A stretch of DNA of 64,000 bases from Cedecea davisae DSM 4568 (GTDB lineage Bacteria; Pseudomonadota; Gammaproteobacteria; Enterobacterales; Enterobacteriaceae), in the NCBI RefSeq assembly GCF_000412335.2, contig NZ_KE161030.1, positions 4,084,626-4,148,625 on the forward strand, given 5' to 3'. Both the position numbers and the translations under genes were made by a program. The stretch's first letter is position 1; every line of letters begins with the position of its first letter. The notes beneath the pieces were generated by a model. That model did no database searches and was not told the origin of the DNA. It saw only the letters and a list, made by a program, of their open reading frames with translations. Below are positions 35,557-45,507 of this stretch, piece by piece.

Positions 35557-37947
35557 TTACTTCACGACGGCACGCAGCAGTTTTTCCAGCGGATAAACCG
35601 CCGCAATAACCACTTCATCACGCGTTTGCGCCGCACCGTCCAGCTGAGTCTGGATAGCCTTCAGTTCGTCATCGTTTAGCGACCCCTGCTTCGCCACCAG
35701 ATCCGTCAGCCTTAAGCCTAACCCGGCCAGCTTATCTACGTCCTCGGCCACCGGTTTGAGCGGTTTTAGCACATAGTTGCCTTCAATAAGCGCCAGCACG
35801 TCCGGGGTATTGCTTTGCCAGCGGGTAAAGATATGGCGCAAGGCTTCGGCGCTGTTGCTGTCTTCCGGGTCGGCAATCAGCTTGTCTACCCAGCCGTTAA
35901 TCGCCCGAACCTGCCCGCTTTCCGGCCCCAGCGTATCGGCAAAGCGGTTTAGCGGCTCGAAATGGTTGTAATTCCCGGCCTGGAATTTGAGGTGCTGGCG
36001 CGTGTAATACTGCGCGGGTTCAACTGCCTGAGCGAGAATTTGCAGCGGCATAATATCCGGCGTACCGGCCAGGCGAGTCATCTGAACCACCGACTCGGTA
36101 TGCTGGCGTAGCCCGACGGAAACCGTGGACCAGGCGTCAATCGCCTGCATACGCTGGTACATGTTCTCTACGTCAGTAACGTCTTTAGCTGACCATAAGC
36201 GCTCGGCCACCGCAAAAGTGCGCGGCCAAAGTTTGATGTCCAGCAGCGGAGAAATAACGTTTTCCGCCCACAGCGCGGCTTCGCCGCCGAGAATGTTGCT
36301 CATCTGCGCGTCCGTTGGCACCGCCGGCTGTTTACCGTCCGGCACGCCCTCAAGCTTTTGCCCGGTTGCCGGATAACGCACATTGCCGACCAGGAAGTAG
36401 CCGCCAAGCTTATCGCCTTCAAGCGTGACGACCGGGCGCGTCTCACCCATCCAGGTATCAACCGTAAAGGTCGCCTGAGTCGGGGTGAGCCATTTTATTT
36501 CATGTACCTCGCGGCGAGACTTGCCTTTGAAGTCGATAAATCCGCGCCAGCCGCTGTCGCTTTTCACCAGCGTAAAGCTGCCTTCTACCGGGCTGCCTTT
36601 CAGGCGCGGCATGCTGAAGAACCAGCTCTGGGCGCTGTCGGATTCGCTTAACTTATCGACCCCGTTCAGCCCCTTCGGCAGAACTTCGTTGCGGTAGTGA
36701 TACGCCGTAGACTGCGGCTGGTCGAGGTAGAAGCCGGTGGACAAAATGCCCTTGTAGCCGTTGGCCGCAATCGCGCCCAGGGAGTCCTGCCCCTGCCACG
36801 ACTGGATCAAAATATTTTTCGGCAGATCGGGATGATAAATCTCATCCCAGCCCATCATCTGCCGTTTATGTTTTTCGAGGATCTTCTCCAGCCGCTGGTT
36901 GAAATAAGTCTGTAGCGCGTGGGAGTCCGCCAGCTGGTGCTGTTTCATAAACTGCTGAATAGAAGCGGAAGCTTTCCACTGGCTGTCGTCCACTTCATCC
37001 CCGCCGATATGCAAGTAAGCGTCGGGGAAAATGGCGGTAACTTCGCCTATCAGGGTATCAACGAACTTATAGGCAGCTTCGTTAGCCGGGTTAAGCAACG
37101 GCTTTAATACGCCCCAGTTGCGCTCCATCTGGTACGGCCCCGGAGCGCTCATCAGCTCCGGGTAAGCAACGGCCAGCGCCGAGCCGTGGCCCGGCAGGTC
37201 AATTTCCGGCACCACGCGGATCCCCAGCGAAGTTGCGTAGCGCACAACCTGCTTCATCTGCTCCTGGGTGTAAAACTGCCCGTCGCTCGCCAGCTGTTGT
37301 AGCTTCGGATAATGGCTGGAGGCGAAGCGCCAGCCCTGGTCGTCCGTCAGGTGCCAGTGGAAGACGTTGAGCTTAGCCGCGGCCATGCCGTCCAGCTGGC
37401 GCAAAATATCTTCCAGCGGCATAAAGTGGCGCGCCGAATCCAGCAGCAGCCCGCGCCACGGGAAGCGCGGCACGTCTTTTATCTCCACATAAGGGATCGA
37501 GGTATTTTGCGGGCCGTTTTGGATCAGCTGTAAAACGGTTTCCATCCCGCGCATTGCGCCGAAGCGAGTGTTCGCGGTGAGTTTCACTCCGTCCGCCGTC
37601 ACGCTCAGCTCATAGCTTTCGTCGCTGTCCGCCTTTGGCAACGGGTCAACCACTTTTTGGATTTGAATAGCGATAGTCGGTTTTGCCGGGTGAGCTTCCG
37701 CGGGCTGAAGCTGCCAGCCGGTTTGCAGGCTAATACGCTGACGCCAGCGCTCAGCTGCGCCGGGCAGCTTATCGCCGCTGATATTGATTGAGAGAGCGTT
37801 GGTGAGCGCGAGGCTGCCCTGGGTTGCCGGAAGCTCGACCTGCTGCGGCCAGGGCATCAGCGGTAACTCTCCGGCAGGTGCGGCCTGAGCCTGACAGGCA
37901 ACGGCGATACCTGCGGCCAGCAGGCTAAAACGGAGCGATTTAAACAT
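35557..37947 (-). CDS. secreted beta-N-acetylhexosaminidase (GH20)
   Basis: A 796-residue exported enzyme that removes terminal N-acetylhexosamine from glycans such as chitobiose. The signal peptide (about 1-22, ending AQA-AP) is followed by a GH20b N-terminal domain and the TIM barrel with the catalytic Asp-Glu pair in HIGGDEVD (about 313-320). The barrel is split: about 115 residues (roughly 430-545, including SGWRGFIDFKG and DTWMGETRPV) lie before the later GGEAALWAE block. A C-terminal helical region follows. The ATG at 37947 has AAAGGAAAG upstream. A Cys at 18 could make it a lipoprotein, though the lipobox is poor. Not present between ridA and mgtA in E. coli K-12. Confidence 0.92.
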   Translation of the reverse strand: MFKSLRFSLLAAGIAVACQAQAAPAGELPLMPWPQQVELPATQGSLALTNALSINISGDKLPGAAERWRQRISLQTGWQLQPAEAHPAKPTIAIQIQKVVDPLPKADSDESYELSVTADGVKLTANTRFGAMRGMETVLQLIQNGPQNTSIPYVEIKDVPRFPWRGLLLDSARHFMPLEDILRQLDGMAAAKLNVFHWHLTDDQGWRFASSHYPKLQQLASDGQFYTQEQMKQVVRYATSLGIRVVPEIDLPGHGSALAVAYPELMSAPGPYQMERNWGVLKPLLNPANEAAYKFVDTLIGEVTAIFPDAYLHIGGDEVDDSQWKASASIQQFMKQHQLADSHALQTYFNQRLEKILEKHKRQMMGWDEIYHPDLPKNILIQSWQGQDSLGAIAANGYKGILSTGFYLDQPQSTAYHYRNEVLPKGLNGVDKLSESDSAQSWFFSMPRLKGSPVEGSFTLVKSDSGWRGFIDFKGKSRREVHEIKWLTPTQATFTVDTWMGETRPVVTLEGDKLGGYFLVGNVRYPATGQKLEGVPDGKQPAVPTDAQMSNILGGEAALWAENVISPLLDIKLWPRTFAVAERLWSAKDVTDVENMYQRMQAIDAWSTVSVGLRQHTESVVQMTRLAGTPDIMPLQILAQAVEPAQYYTRQHLKFQAGNYNHFEPLNRFADTLGPESGQVRAINGWVDKLIADPEDSNSAEALRHIFTRWQSNTPDVLALIEGNYVLKPLKPVAEDVDKLAGLGLRLTDLVAKQGSLNDDELKAIQTQLDGAAQTRDEVVIAAVYPLEKLLRAVVK

Positions 37948-38062
37948 GGACTTTCCTTTCACATGACGGGCCAGAAAACAGCAAAAACAATCTGTTACCA
38001 TGTGAAGGATTTTTCAGCAACATTATGGCGAGACGTGGATCACATCTCGCCATTTTTTGAGA

Positions 38063-40780
38063 TTATTGCCAGCCGTAGCGGCGGCTATAGAAGCCCTTAA
38101 CGGCCTGGGTAAGCATCACATACCCCCCGAGGATCAGCACCAGCAGCGGGAAGTAGCTCAGCGGCAGCGCCTGCAAGTGGAGATACTCGGCCAGCGGTGA
38201 GAACGGCAGCGCGATACCCAGCGCCATCACCAGCAGCGTCATCACCATCAGCGGCCACGCCGGGCGGCTTTGCAGGAACGGAATGCGGCGGGTACGGATC
38301 ATATGCACAATCAGGGTTTGTGACAGCAGGCCTTCAACAAACCAGCCGGACTGGAACAGGGTCTGAGCTTCCGGCGTATTGGCGTTGAAAATCCACCACA
38401 TCACGCCAAAAGTTACGATATCGAAGATGGAGCTGAGCGGCCCGAAGAACACCATAAAGCGGCCAAGGTCGGACGGGTTCCAGCGCTGCGGCTGCTGAAT
38501 TTGCTCATCGTCCACGTTGTCGAACGGGATAGCTACCTGAGAGACGTCGTACATCAGGTTCTGGATCAGCAGATGGATAGGCAACATAGGCAGGAACGGC
38601 AGGAAGGCGCTCGCCACCAGCACGCTGAACACGTTGCCGAAATTGGAGCTGGCAGTCATTTTGATGTACTTCAGCATGTTGGCAAAAGTACGACGCCCTT
38701 CGATAACGCCCTCTTCCAGCACCATCAGGCTTTTTTCCAGCAGGATGATATCGGCCGCCTCGCGGGCAATATCTACCGCACCGTCAACGGAAATGCCGAT
38801 ATCCGCCGCGCGCAGGGCCGGAGCATCGTTAATGCCGTCGCCCATAAAGCCAACCACGTGGCCTTCACCTCGCAGCAGACGGACGATGCGCTCTTTGTGC
38901 ATCGGGGTCAGGCGGGCAAACAGCGTAGTTTGCAGCGCAACGCGCGCCAGCTCTTCGTCGCTCATCTCTTCGATGTCGCTGCCGATTATCAGGTCGCCCA
39001 CTTCCAGACCCACTTCACGGCATACTTTCGCCGCCACCAGTTCGCTGTCGCCGGTGAGGATTTTTACCGCAATACCGCTGGCTTTCAGCGCCTTCAGCGC
39101 CGGAGCCGTGGTCTCTTTCGGCGGATCGAGGAAGGCAATATAGCCTTCGAGGATAAGGTCAGACTCATCCACGCGGCTGTAATCTTCGCTGCGTGCAGGC
39201 TGTAATTTAGTAGCAACAGCTACCACGCGCAGGCCCTGGCTGTTAAGGGAATCGGTCACGCTGCGAATACGTTTCAGCATCCCTTCGCTAAGCGGCACAA
39301 TTTCGTCGCCGTGGCGGACGTGGGTACAAACGTTGAGAATTTCCTGGAGCGCGCCTTTGCAGATCAGCTGATGGACGTCCGGCTGCTCGCAAACCACTAC
39401 CGACATACGGCGGCGGTCAAAATCAAACGGAATTTCGTCCACTTTGTGCCAGCGGGCAACGGCCGTGCGGGCGTGATCGGCGTCAACGCCTTCCAGCACA
39501 GCCACGTCCAGCAGGTTTTTCAGGCCGGTCTGATAATGGCTGTTCAGCCAGGCGGTGTGCAGAACGCGGTCGCTCTCCTCACCGAAGATATCGGTGTGGT
39601 TTTCCAGCACGATACGGTCCTGCGTGAGGGTGCCGGTTTTATCGGTGCAGAGAATGTCCATCGCGCCGAAGTTCTGGATAGCGTCGAGGTGCTTAACGAT
39701 AACTTTCTGTTTAGACAGTTTTACCGCCCCGCGAGCGAGCGTGGAGGTGACTATCATCGGCAGCATTTCCGGCGTCAAACCAACCGCAACGGAGAGCGAA
39801 AACAGGGCCGCTTCCCACCAGTCGCCTTTGGTAAAGCCGTTAATCAGCAGCACGACAGGCACCATCACCAGCATAAAGCGGATCAGCAGCCAGCTAACCC
39901 GGCTGATACCGCGCTGGAAGGCGTTTGGCTCGCTTTCCTGCTGGGTGACGCGCCCGGCAAGCTGGCCGAACCAGGTATTGCCCCCGGTGGCGATAATCAT
40001 AGCCAGCGCGGTGCCGCTGACCACGTTAGTGCCCATAAAGCAGAGGTTGTCGCACTCCAGCGGGTTATGCTGGTCGTGCTGACGGCTGACGGCCACTTTT
40101 TCTACCGGCAGAGATTCGCCGGTCAGCGAAGCCTGGGCAACGAACAGGTCACGAGCCTGGATCACACGCAGGTCGGCGGGGATCATATCTCCGGCGGCGA
40201 GTTTGACGATATCACCCGGCACCAGTTGATCCAGCGGCACTTCTACGTAGCCATACTCGCCCTGCTCATTGATGACCCGCAGCACGGTCGCCGTGTTGCT
40301 TACCATCGCCTTGAGCGCGTCCGCCGCACGGGTGGAGCGGGTTTCCTGAATGAAGTTCAGCAGCGTGGAGATAACCACCATCAGCGCGATAACGCTGGCG
40401 CCAAACAAGTCGTCTTCCGTCGCGTAGGAAAAAATTCCCAGCGCCGTCAGCAGCAGGTTGAACGGGTTGCGGTAGCAAATCCACAGATGAATGAACCACG
40501 GTGAAGGCTTCTGGGCCGGGATCTGGTTCATGCCAAACGTTTCGCGCGCCTTTTCGACTTCGCGTTCGTTAAGCCCTTCCGGGTGGCTGCCAAACTCAAG
40601 GTAAAGCTGCTCTTCGCTGGCCGCAGCGTATTTCAGGCAGGATTGGGTCAGCGTGGCCGGAATGTCAGCGGCTTTAGCCACAACGTTGCCGTCGGGCATC
40701 GGGTCACGCTGCACCAGGCGGCGAGGCAAATGGCGGCTCAACTGGGACATCAGCTGGCGAGTAAGATTTTTTAATTGCAT
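38063..40780 (-). CDS. mgtA: magnesium-importing P-type ATPase MgtA
   Basis: A 905-residue P3B-type ATPase of the inner membrane that imports Mg2+ when external magnesium is low. The phosphorylated Asp lies in DKTGTLTQD (about 380), the actuator loop TGES and the GDGINDAPAL hinge are present, and ten hydrophobic segments can be seen. Expression is set by the PhoP box and the mgtL leader upstream. Length is close to E. coli (898). Confidence 0.97.
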   Translation of the reverse strand: MQLKNLTRQLMSQLSRHLPRRLVQRDPMPDGNVVAKAADIPATLTQSCLKYAAASEEQLYLEFGSHPEGLNEREVEKARETFGMNQIPAQKPSPWFIHLWICYRNPFNLLLTALGIFSYATEDDLFGASVIALMVVISTLLNFIQETRSTRAADALKAMVSNTATVLRVINEQGEYGYVEVPLDQLVPGDIVKLAAGDMIPADLRVIQARDLFVAQASLTGESLPVEKVAVSRQHDQHNPLECDNLCFMGTNVVSGTALAMIIATGGNTWFGQLAGRVTQQESEPNAFQRGISRVSWLLIRFMLVMVPVVLLINGFTKGDWWEAALFSLSVAVGLTPEMLPMIVTSTLARGAVKLSKQKVIVKHLDAIQNFGAMDILCTDKTGTLTQDRIVLENHTDIFGEESDRVLHTAWLNSHYQTGLKNLLDVAVLEGVDADHARTAVARWHKVDEIPFDFDRRRMSVVVCEQPDVHQLICKGALQEILNVCTHVRHGDEIVPLSEGMLKRIRSVTDSLNSQGLRVVAVATKLQPARSEDYSRVDESDLILEGYIAFLDPPKETTAPALKALKASGIAVKILTGDSELVAAKVCREVGLEVGDLIIGSDIEEMSDEELARVALQTTLFARLTPMHKERIVRLLRGEGHVVGFMGDGINDAPALRAADIGISVDGAVDIAREAADIILLEKSLMVLEEGVIEGRRTFANMLKYIKMTASSNFGNVFSVLVASAFLPFLPMLPIHLLIQNLMYDVSQVAIPFDNVDDEQIQQPQRWNPSDLGRFMVFFGPLSSIFDIVTFGVMWWIFNANTPEAQTLFQSGWFVEGLLSQTLIVHMIRTRRIPFLQSRPAWPLMVMTLLVMALGIALPFSPLAEYLHLQALPLSYFPLLVLILGGYVMLTQAVKGFYSRRYGWQ

Positions 40781-40935
40781 AGAACGTCCTTAGCGCCGTC
40801 TGGAGCGGCACCCCTTCTTCTGCAAGCGCGGCAAGGCCTCACCCGGCAGGAGATTATCAAATAGCAGGGACGTCAAAAGAGAGAATGCGTCGCTGCCTTA
40901 CAAAATCGGTAAGGCAGCGGCTGTTAACCTGGGGC

Positions 40936-40986
40936 TTACCGGAAAATTCCTGTTACTTCAGGGTGAGGACTGGGATCGGGTTCCAT
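40936..40986 (-). CDS. mgtL: mgtA leader peptide MgtL (16 aa)
   Basis: A 17-codon frame with GGAGACGAC before its ATG. It encodes MEPDPSPHP followed by EVTGIFR: Pro at 3, 5, 7 and 9, the same start as E. coli/Salmonella MgtL (MEPDP or MDPDP) with a divergent second half. In those species slow translation of the Pro codons, in low Mg2+ or low proline, changes leader RNA folding so that Rho does not stop transcription before mgtA. The frame sits 149 bases before mgtA within a leader of about 260 bases, as expected. Confidence 0.85.
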   Translation of the reverse strand: MEPDPSPHPEVTGIFR

Positions 40987-41018
40987 GTCGTCTCCGGTAG
41001 CGTTGAAAGAGAAATAGC

Positions 41019-41038
41019 ATTATGCCTTCTGGCATAAT
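41019..41038 (-). other. hairpin near the 5' end of the mgtA leader
   Basis: ATTATGCC-AGAA-GGCATAAT on the minus strand, a perfect 8-bp stem with a 4-base loop, right after the predicted start of transcription. Confidence 0.6.
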
Positions 41039-41048
41039 CAGAATGCCG

Positions 41049-41086
41049 CTTATACTACGCCGGTAAAACTAAACCGTCTGTAAACC
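41049..41086 (-). promoter_or_regulatory. mgtA promoter with PhoP box
   Basis: On the minus strand GGTTTA-CAGAC-GGTTTA (41086-41070) is a perfect direct-repeat PhoP box. A TAGTATAAG -10 region follows 12 bases downstream, the spacing typical of PhoP-activated promoters. Confidence 0.88.
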
Positions 41087-41244
41087 AGATTTTGCCCATG
41101 GCGGGTTCGGAATACTGGGTTAAAGTTTTACGCTTCCTAAGTATAATTCTGATTACAGCCCGAAGGCGAAAACGTGACAATATTTGCCCTCGTAAACCGG
41201 TTGTCACCCGGTTTGCTCCGTGACTACCAGGAAAAAGAGTAACA

Positions 41245-42192
41245 ATGCAAAGCCGCCTGACCATTAAAGACATTGCCCGCTTAAGCGGAGTCGGGAAATC
41301 AACCGTCTCTCGCGTATTGAATAATGAAAGCGGCGTCAGCGCCCGCACGCGTGAGCGGGTGGAAGCGGTTATGCAGCAGCATGAGTTCTCTCCTTCCCGC
41401 TCCGCCCGTGCCATGCGCGGCCAGAGCGATAAAGTGGTGGCGATTATCGTCTCGCGCCTCGACTCCCTGTCGGAAAATCTCGCGGTTCAAACCATGCTGC
41501 CTTGCCTCTACGAGCAAGGTTACGACCCCATCATGATGGAAAGCCAGTTTTCGCCGGAGATGGTAGAAGAGCACCTGGGCATGCTGCGCCGCCGCAATAT
41601 CGACGGCGTTATCCTGTTTGGCTTTACCGGCATTAGCGAAAAAATGTTGCAGCCGTGGCGCTCAACGCTGGTGCTGATGGCGAGGGATGCCAACGGCTTC
41701 GCTTCCGTCTGTTATGACGATGACGGCGCGATTCAGATTCTGATGTCCACTCTTTACCAACAGGGGCATCGCCACATCAGTTTTCTGGGCGTGCCGCATG
41801 CCGACGTTACCACAGGCTACCGCCGCCACCAGGCTTACCTCGATTTTTGTAGCCGACACGACATCACGCCGAATGCCGCCCTTCCGGGGCTGGCAATGAA
41901 GCAGGGCTATGAGCACGTTGTGGATGTGTTAACCCCACAAACTACCGCCCTGCTGTGCGCCACCGACACCCTGGCGCTGGGTGCCAGCAAATATCTTCAG
42001 CAGCAAAACCGCAGCAGCCTGCAGCTCGCGAGCGTGGGCAATACGCCGCTGATGAAATTCTTGCACCCGGAGATTATCACCGTCGATCCAGGTTACGCCG
42101 AAGCCGGGCGAGCCGCGGCGTTGCAGCTGATCGGCCAGATCTCACAGCAGCAACAACTGCGGCAAATCGTTATTCCCAGCCACCTTCAATAA
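41245..42192 (+). CDS. treR: trehalose operon repressor TreR
   Basis: A 315-residue LacI-family repressor. The helix-turn-helix and hinge are at the start (LTIKDIARLSGVGKSTVSRVLN, about 4-25 region), followed by a periplasmic-binding-protein-like effector domain. In E. coli it responds to trehalose-6-phosphate and represses treBC. A matching operator lies upstream of treB. Order treR-treB-treC as in E. coli. Confidence 0.95.
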   Translation: MQSRLTIKDIARLSGVGKSTVSRVLNNESGVSARTRERVEAVMQQHEFSPSRSARAMRGQSDKVVAIIVSRLDSLSENLAVQTMLPCLYEQGYDPIMMESQFSPEMVEEHLGMLRRRNIDGVILFGFTGISEKMLQPWRSTLVLMARDANGFASVCYDDDGAIQILMSTLYQQGHRHISFLGVPHADVTTGYRRHQAYLDFCSRHDITPNAALPGLAMKQGYEHVVDVLTPQTTALLCATDTLALGASKYLQQQNRSSLQLASVGNTPLMKFLHPEIITVDPGYAEAGRAAALQLIGQISQQQQLRQIVIPSHLQ

Positions 42193-42232
42193 GCCCTGAG
42201 GATCGGGATTATTGTGATCCCGGCCTGATTTC

Positions 42233-42244
42233 GGGAACGTTCCC
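42233..42244. promoter_or_regulatory. TreR operator candidate upstream of treB
   Basis: GGGAACGTTCCC, a perfect 12-base palindrome about 70 bases before the treB start, of the type bound by LacI-family repressors. Confidence 0.75.
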
Positions 42245-42313
42245 ATTTTCGCAAAATGGATTACTGGCTACCCTTATAGTCAGGTCATTACCTCCATACC
42301 CCAGGGTGTCAAT

Positions 42314-43732
42314 ATGAGTAAAGTCAAACAGCAGGACATAGATAAGCTGATTGAGTTGGTCGGCGGGCGCGAAAACATCGCCACCGTTAGCCACTGTATT
42401 ACCCGGCTGCGTTTTGTTCTGAATAATCCCGAGAATGCCAGTCCTAAAGAGATCGAAAACCTGCCGATGGTGAAAGGCTGCTTTACCAATGCCGGACAGT
42501 TTCAGGTGGTTATCGGCACCGACGTTGACGACTATTACAAAGCGCTGATTGCCACCACCGGGCTAAGCTCCGCTGACAAAGAGCAGGCCAAAACGGCCGC
42601 CCGTCAAAATATGAAATGGCACGAGCAGCTGATCTCCCACTTCGCGGAGATCTTCTTCCCGCTGCTGCCCGCGCTGATAAGCGGCGGTTTGATCCTCGGC
42701 TTCCGCAACGTCATTGGCGATTTGCCGATGAGCAACGGCGAAACGCTTGCGCAGATGTACCCGGCGCTGAAAACCGTTTATGACTTCCTGTGGCTGATTG
42801 GCGAAGCCATCTTCTTCTACCTGCCGGTAGGGATTTGCTGGTCTGCGGTCCGCAAGATGGGCGGAACGCCCATCCTCGGGATCGTGCTGGGCGTCACGCT
42901 GGTATCACCTCAGCTGATGAACGCCTACGAGCTTGGCAGCAAAATTCCGGAAGTCTGGAACTTCGGCTGGTTCACGATTCAGAAAGTGGGCTATCAGGCT
43001 CAGGTTATCCCGGCATTGCTGGCGGGCCTGGCGCTGGGCTTCATTGAAACTCGCCTGAAACGCATCGTGCCGGACTACCTCTACCTGGTCATTGTGCCGG
43101 TTTGCTCGCTGATTCTGGCGGTCTTCCTTGCCCATACGGTGATTGGTCCGTTTGGCCGCATGATTGGCGACGGCGTGGCCTTCGCGGTTCGCCATCTGAT
43201 GACGGGCAGCTTTGCCCCGGTCGGCGCGGCGCTGTTTGGCTTCCTGTACGCCCCGCTGGTTATTACCGGCGTGCACCAGACCACGCTCGCCATCGACATG
43301 CAGATGATTCAAAGCATGGGCGGGACGCCGGTCTGGCCGCTTATTGCGCTGTCTAACATTGCTCAGGCTTCCGCGGTTGTTGGCATCATCATTTGCAGCC
43401 GTAAGCAAAACGAGCGCGAAATTTCGGTTCCGGCGGCGATTTCCGCCTACCTCGGGGTAACCGAACCGGCTATGTACGGTATCAACCTGAAGTATCACTT
43501 CCCGATGCTGTGCGCGATGGTGGGTTCCGGCCTTGCTGGCCTGCTTTGCGGCCTTAACGGCGTGATGGCAAACGGCATCGGCGTGGGCGGCCTGCCGGGC
43601 ATTCTTTCTATCCAGCCTAAGTTCTGGGGCATTTACGCGATTGCGATTGTGATTGCGGTCATCGTACCTATTGTTCTGACATCTGTGGTGTATAAGCGCA
43701 AATTGCGTCAGGGCACATTGTTGGTGGTTTAA
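42314..43732 (+). CDS. treB: trehalose-specific PTS enzyme IIBC TreB
   Basis: A 472-residue inner-membrane PTS permease that imports trehalose as trehalose-6-phosphate. The IIB domain (about 1-85) has the phosphorylated Cys in SHCITRLRF (about 28); the IIC domain (about 105-465) holds about ten hydrophobic segments and the conserved GVTEPAMYG. There is no IIA domain, so it depends on Crr (IIA-Glc) as in E. coli. Confidence 0.96.
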   Translation: MSKVKQQDIDKLIELVGGRENIATVSHCITRLRFVLNNPENASPKEIENLPMVKGCFTNAGQFQVVIGTDVDDYYKALIATTGLSSADKEQAKTAARQNMKWHEQLISHFAEIFFPLLPALISGGLILGFRNVIGDLPMSNGETLAQMYPALKTVYDFLWLIGEAIFFYLPVGICWSAVRKMGGTPILGIVLGVTLVSPQLMNAYELGSKIPEVWNFGWFTIQKVGYQAQVIPALLAGLALGFIETRLKRIVPDYLYLVIVPVCSLILAVFLAHTVIGPFGRMIGDGVAFAVRHLMTGSFAPVGAALFGFLYAPLVITGVHQTTLAIDMQMIQSMGGTPVWPLIALSNIAQASAVVGIIICSRKQNEREISVPAAISAYLGVTEPAMYGINLKYHFPMLCAMVGSGLAGLLCGLNGVMANGIGVGGLPGILSIQPKFWGIYAIAIVIAVIVPIVLTSVVYKRKLRQGTLLVV

Positions 43733-43785
43733 TTCGATTTACCGGTGGGCAGCAATGCCCACCCTTCAGCTAGCAGGAACCCGCT

Positions 43786-45444
43786 ATGAATATCACTCCT
43801 CCGTGGTGGCAGCACGGCGTCATCTATCAGATTTACCCAAAGAGTTTTCAGGACACCACCGGCAGCGGCACCGGCGACCTGAAAGGCGTGATTAAACGCC
43901 TGGACTACCTTCAGAAGTTAGGCGTGGACGCCATCTGGCTGACGCCGTTTTACCTCTCCCCGCAGATCGATAACGGCTATGACGTAGCGGATTACTGCGC
44001 TATTGACCCCACCTACGGCACGCTGGACGACTTCGATTCACTGGTAGCCGAAGCCCACCAGCGCGGTATCCGCATCATTCTGGACATGGTGTTTAACCAT
44101 ACCTCCACGAAGCATGAATGGTTCCAGAAGTCGCTGGATAAAAGCAGCCCGTATCGCGAGTTTTATATCTGGCGCGACGGAACGCCGGATCTGCTGCCGA
44201 ATAACTGGCGCTCAAAATTTGGCGGTAACGCCTGGCAATGGCACGCGGAGAGCGGCCAGTATTATCTGCATCTGTTCGCACCTGAGCAGGCCGACCTGAA
44301 CTGGGAGAACCCGCAGGTACGCGCCGAGCTGAAAAAAGTGTGCGAATTCTGGTCCGACCGCGGCGTGGACGGCCTGCGCCTGGACGTGATTAACCTGGTC
44401 TCCAAAGATCAGCAGTTCCCGAACGACGTTGCCGGAGGCGATGGCCGCCGTTTCTATACCGACGGGCCGCGCGTTCACGAATTCTTGCAGGAAATGAGCC
44501 GTGATGTTTTCAAACCGCTCAGCATGATGACCGTCGGCGAGATGTCCTCGACCTCGCTGGATAACTGCCAGAAGTACGGCGCGCTTGACGGCAGCGAACT
44601 GTCGATGACCTTTAACTTCCATCACCTGAAGGTGGATTATCCCGGCGGCGAGAAATGGACGCTGGCAAAACCTGATTACGTGGAGCTGAAGTCCATCTTC
44701 AACCACTGGCAGCGGGGCATGCACAACGTTGCGTGGAACGCGCTGTTCTGGTGTAACCACGACCAGCCGCGCATCGTTTCTCGCTTCGGCGACGAAGGCG
44801 AACTGCGCGTTACCTCGGCCAAAATGCTGGCGATGGTGCTGCACGGCATGCAGGGCACGCCGTATATCTACCAGGGCGAAGAGCTGGGGATGACCAACCC
44901 TCATTTCAGCCGCATCGACGAATACCGCGATGTAGAAAGCCTGAATATGTACGCCGAACTGCGCAGCCAGGGCCGCGACAGCGACACGCTGATGGCTATC
45001 CTGGCCAGTAAATCCCGCGATAACAGCCGCACGCCAATGCAGTGGGATGCGGGCGCTAACGCTGGCTTCAGCGAAGGAACGCCGTGGATTGGGCTGTGCG
45101 ATAACTACCAAACGGTGAATGCCGCTGCCGCGCTGGCGGACGATGAGTCGGTATTCTATGCCTATCAGCGGCTGATTAAGCTGCGTAAGGCCGAGCCGGT
45201 GCTGACCCTGGGTAACTATAAGGACTTGCTCCCGGAACACCCGCTGGTGTGGAGCTACAGCCGTGAATGGGAAGGGCAAACGCTGGTGGTTGCCGCGAAC
45301 CTCAGCAATCAGCAGCAGTGGTTGCAGCTGGACGGCTTCAGCGGCGAATGGGAAGTGCTGATGAGCAACTACCCTGACGCAGCAGACAAACCGGGCGAGA
45401 TGAGCCTGCGCCCGTTTGAGGCAGTCTACTGGATTAAGCGCTAG
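43786..45444 (+). CDS. treC: trehalose-6-phosphate hydrolase TreC
   Basis: A 552-residue GH13 enzyme that splits trehalose-6-phosphate to glucose and glucose-6-phosphate in the cytoplasm. The four alpha-amylase blocks can be seen: DMVFNHTS, GLRLDVINLVS (nucleophile Asp), VGEMSST (acid Glu) and NHDQPR. It starts 53 bases after treB and is part of the same operon. Confidence 0.97.
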   Translation: MNITPPWWQHGVIYQIYPKSFQDTTGSGTGDLKGVIKRLDYLQKLGVDAIWLTPFYLSPQIDNGYDVADYCAIDPTYGTLDDFDSLVAEAHQRGIRIILDMVFNHTSTKHEWFQKSLDKSSPYREFYIWRDGTPDLLPNNWRSKFGGNAWQWHAESGQYYLHLFAPEQADLNWENPQVRAELKKVCEFWSDRGVDGLRLDVINLVSKDQQFPNDVAGGDGRRFYTDGPRVHEFLQEMSRDVFKPLSMMTVGEMSSTSLDNCQKYGALDGSELSMTFNFHHLKVDYPGGEKWTLAKPDYVELKSIFNHWQRGMHNVAWNALFWCNHDQPRIVSRFGDEGELRVTSAKMLAMVLHGMQGTPYIYQGEELGMTNPHFSRIDEYRDVESLNMYAELRSQGRDSDTLMAILASKSRDNSRTPMQWDAGANAGFSEGTPWIGLCDNYQTVNAAAALADDESVFYAYQRLIKLRKAEPVLTLGNYKDLLPEHPLVWSYSREWEGQTLVVAANLSNQQQWLQLDGFSGEWEVLMSNYPDAADKPGEMSLRPFEAVYWIKR

Positions 45445-45456
45445 CGCTTTGTGCTC

Positions 45457-45497
45457 GCCCTTCCCCCTGCCGCTTTGCAAAGTGGCCGGGGTGAGGG
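45457..45497 (-). repeat. dispersed palindromic repeat, copy 9 (degenerate)
   Basis: The GGCCGGGGTGAGGGG arm is kept, but the hairpin has decayed to TGCCGCTTTGCAAAGTGGC. Lies between the convergent treC and reductase genes. Confidence 0.65.
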
Positions 45498-45507
45498 GCA
45501 AGCCTTG

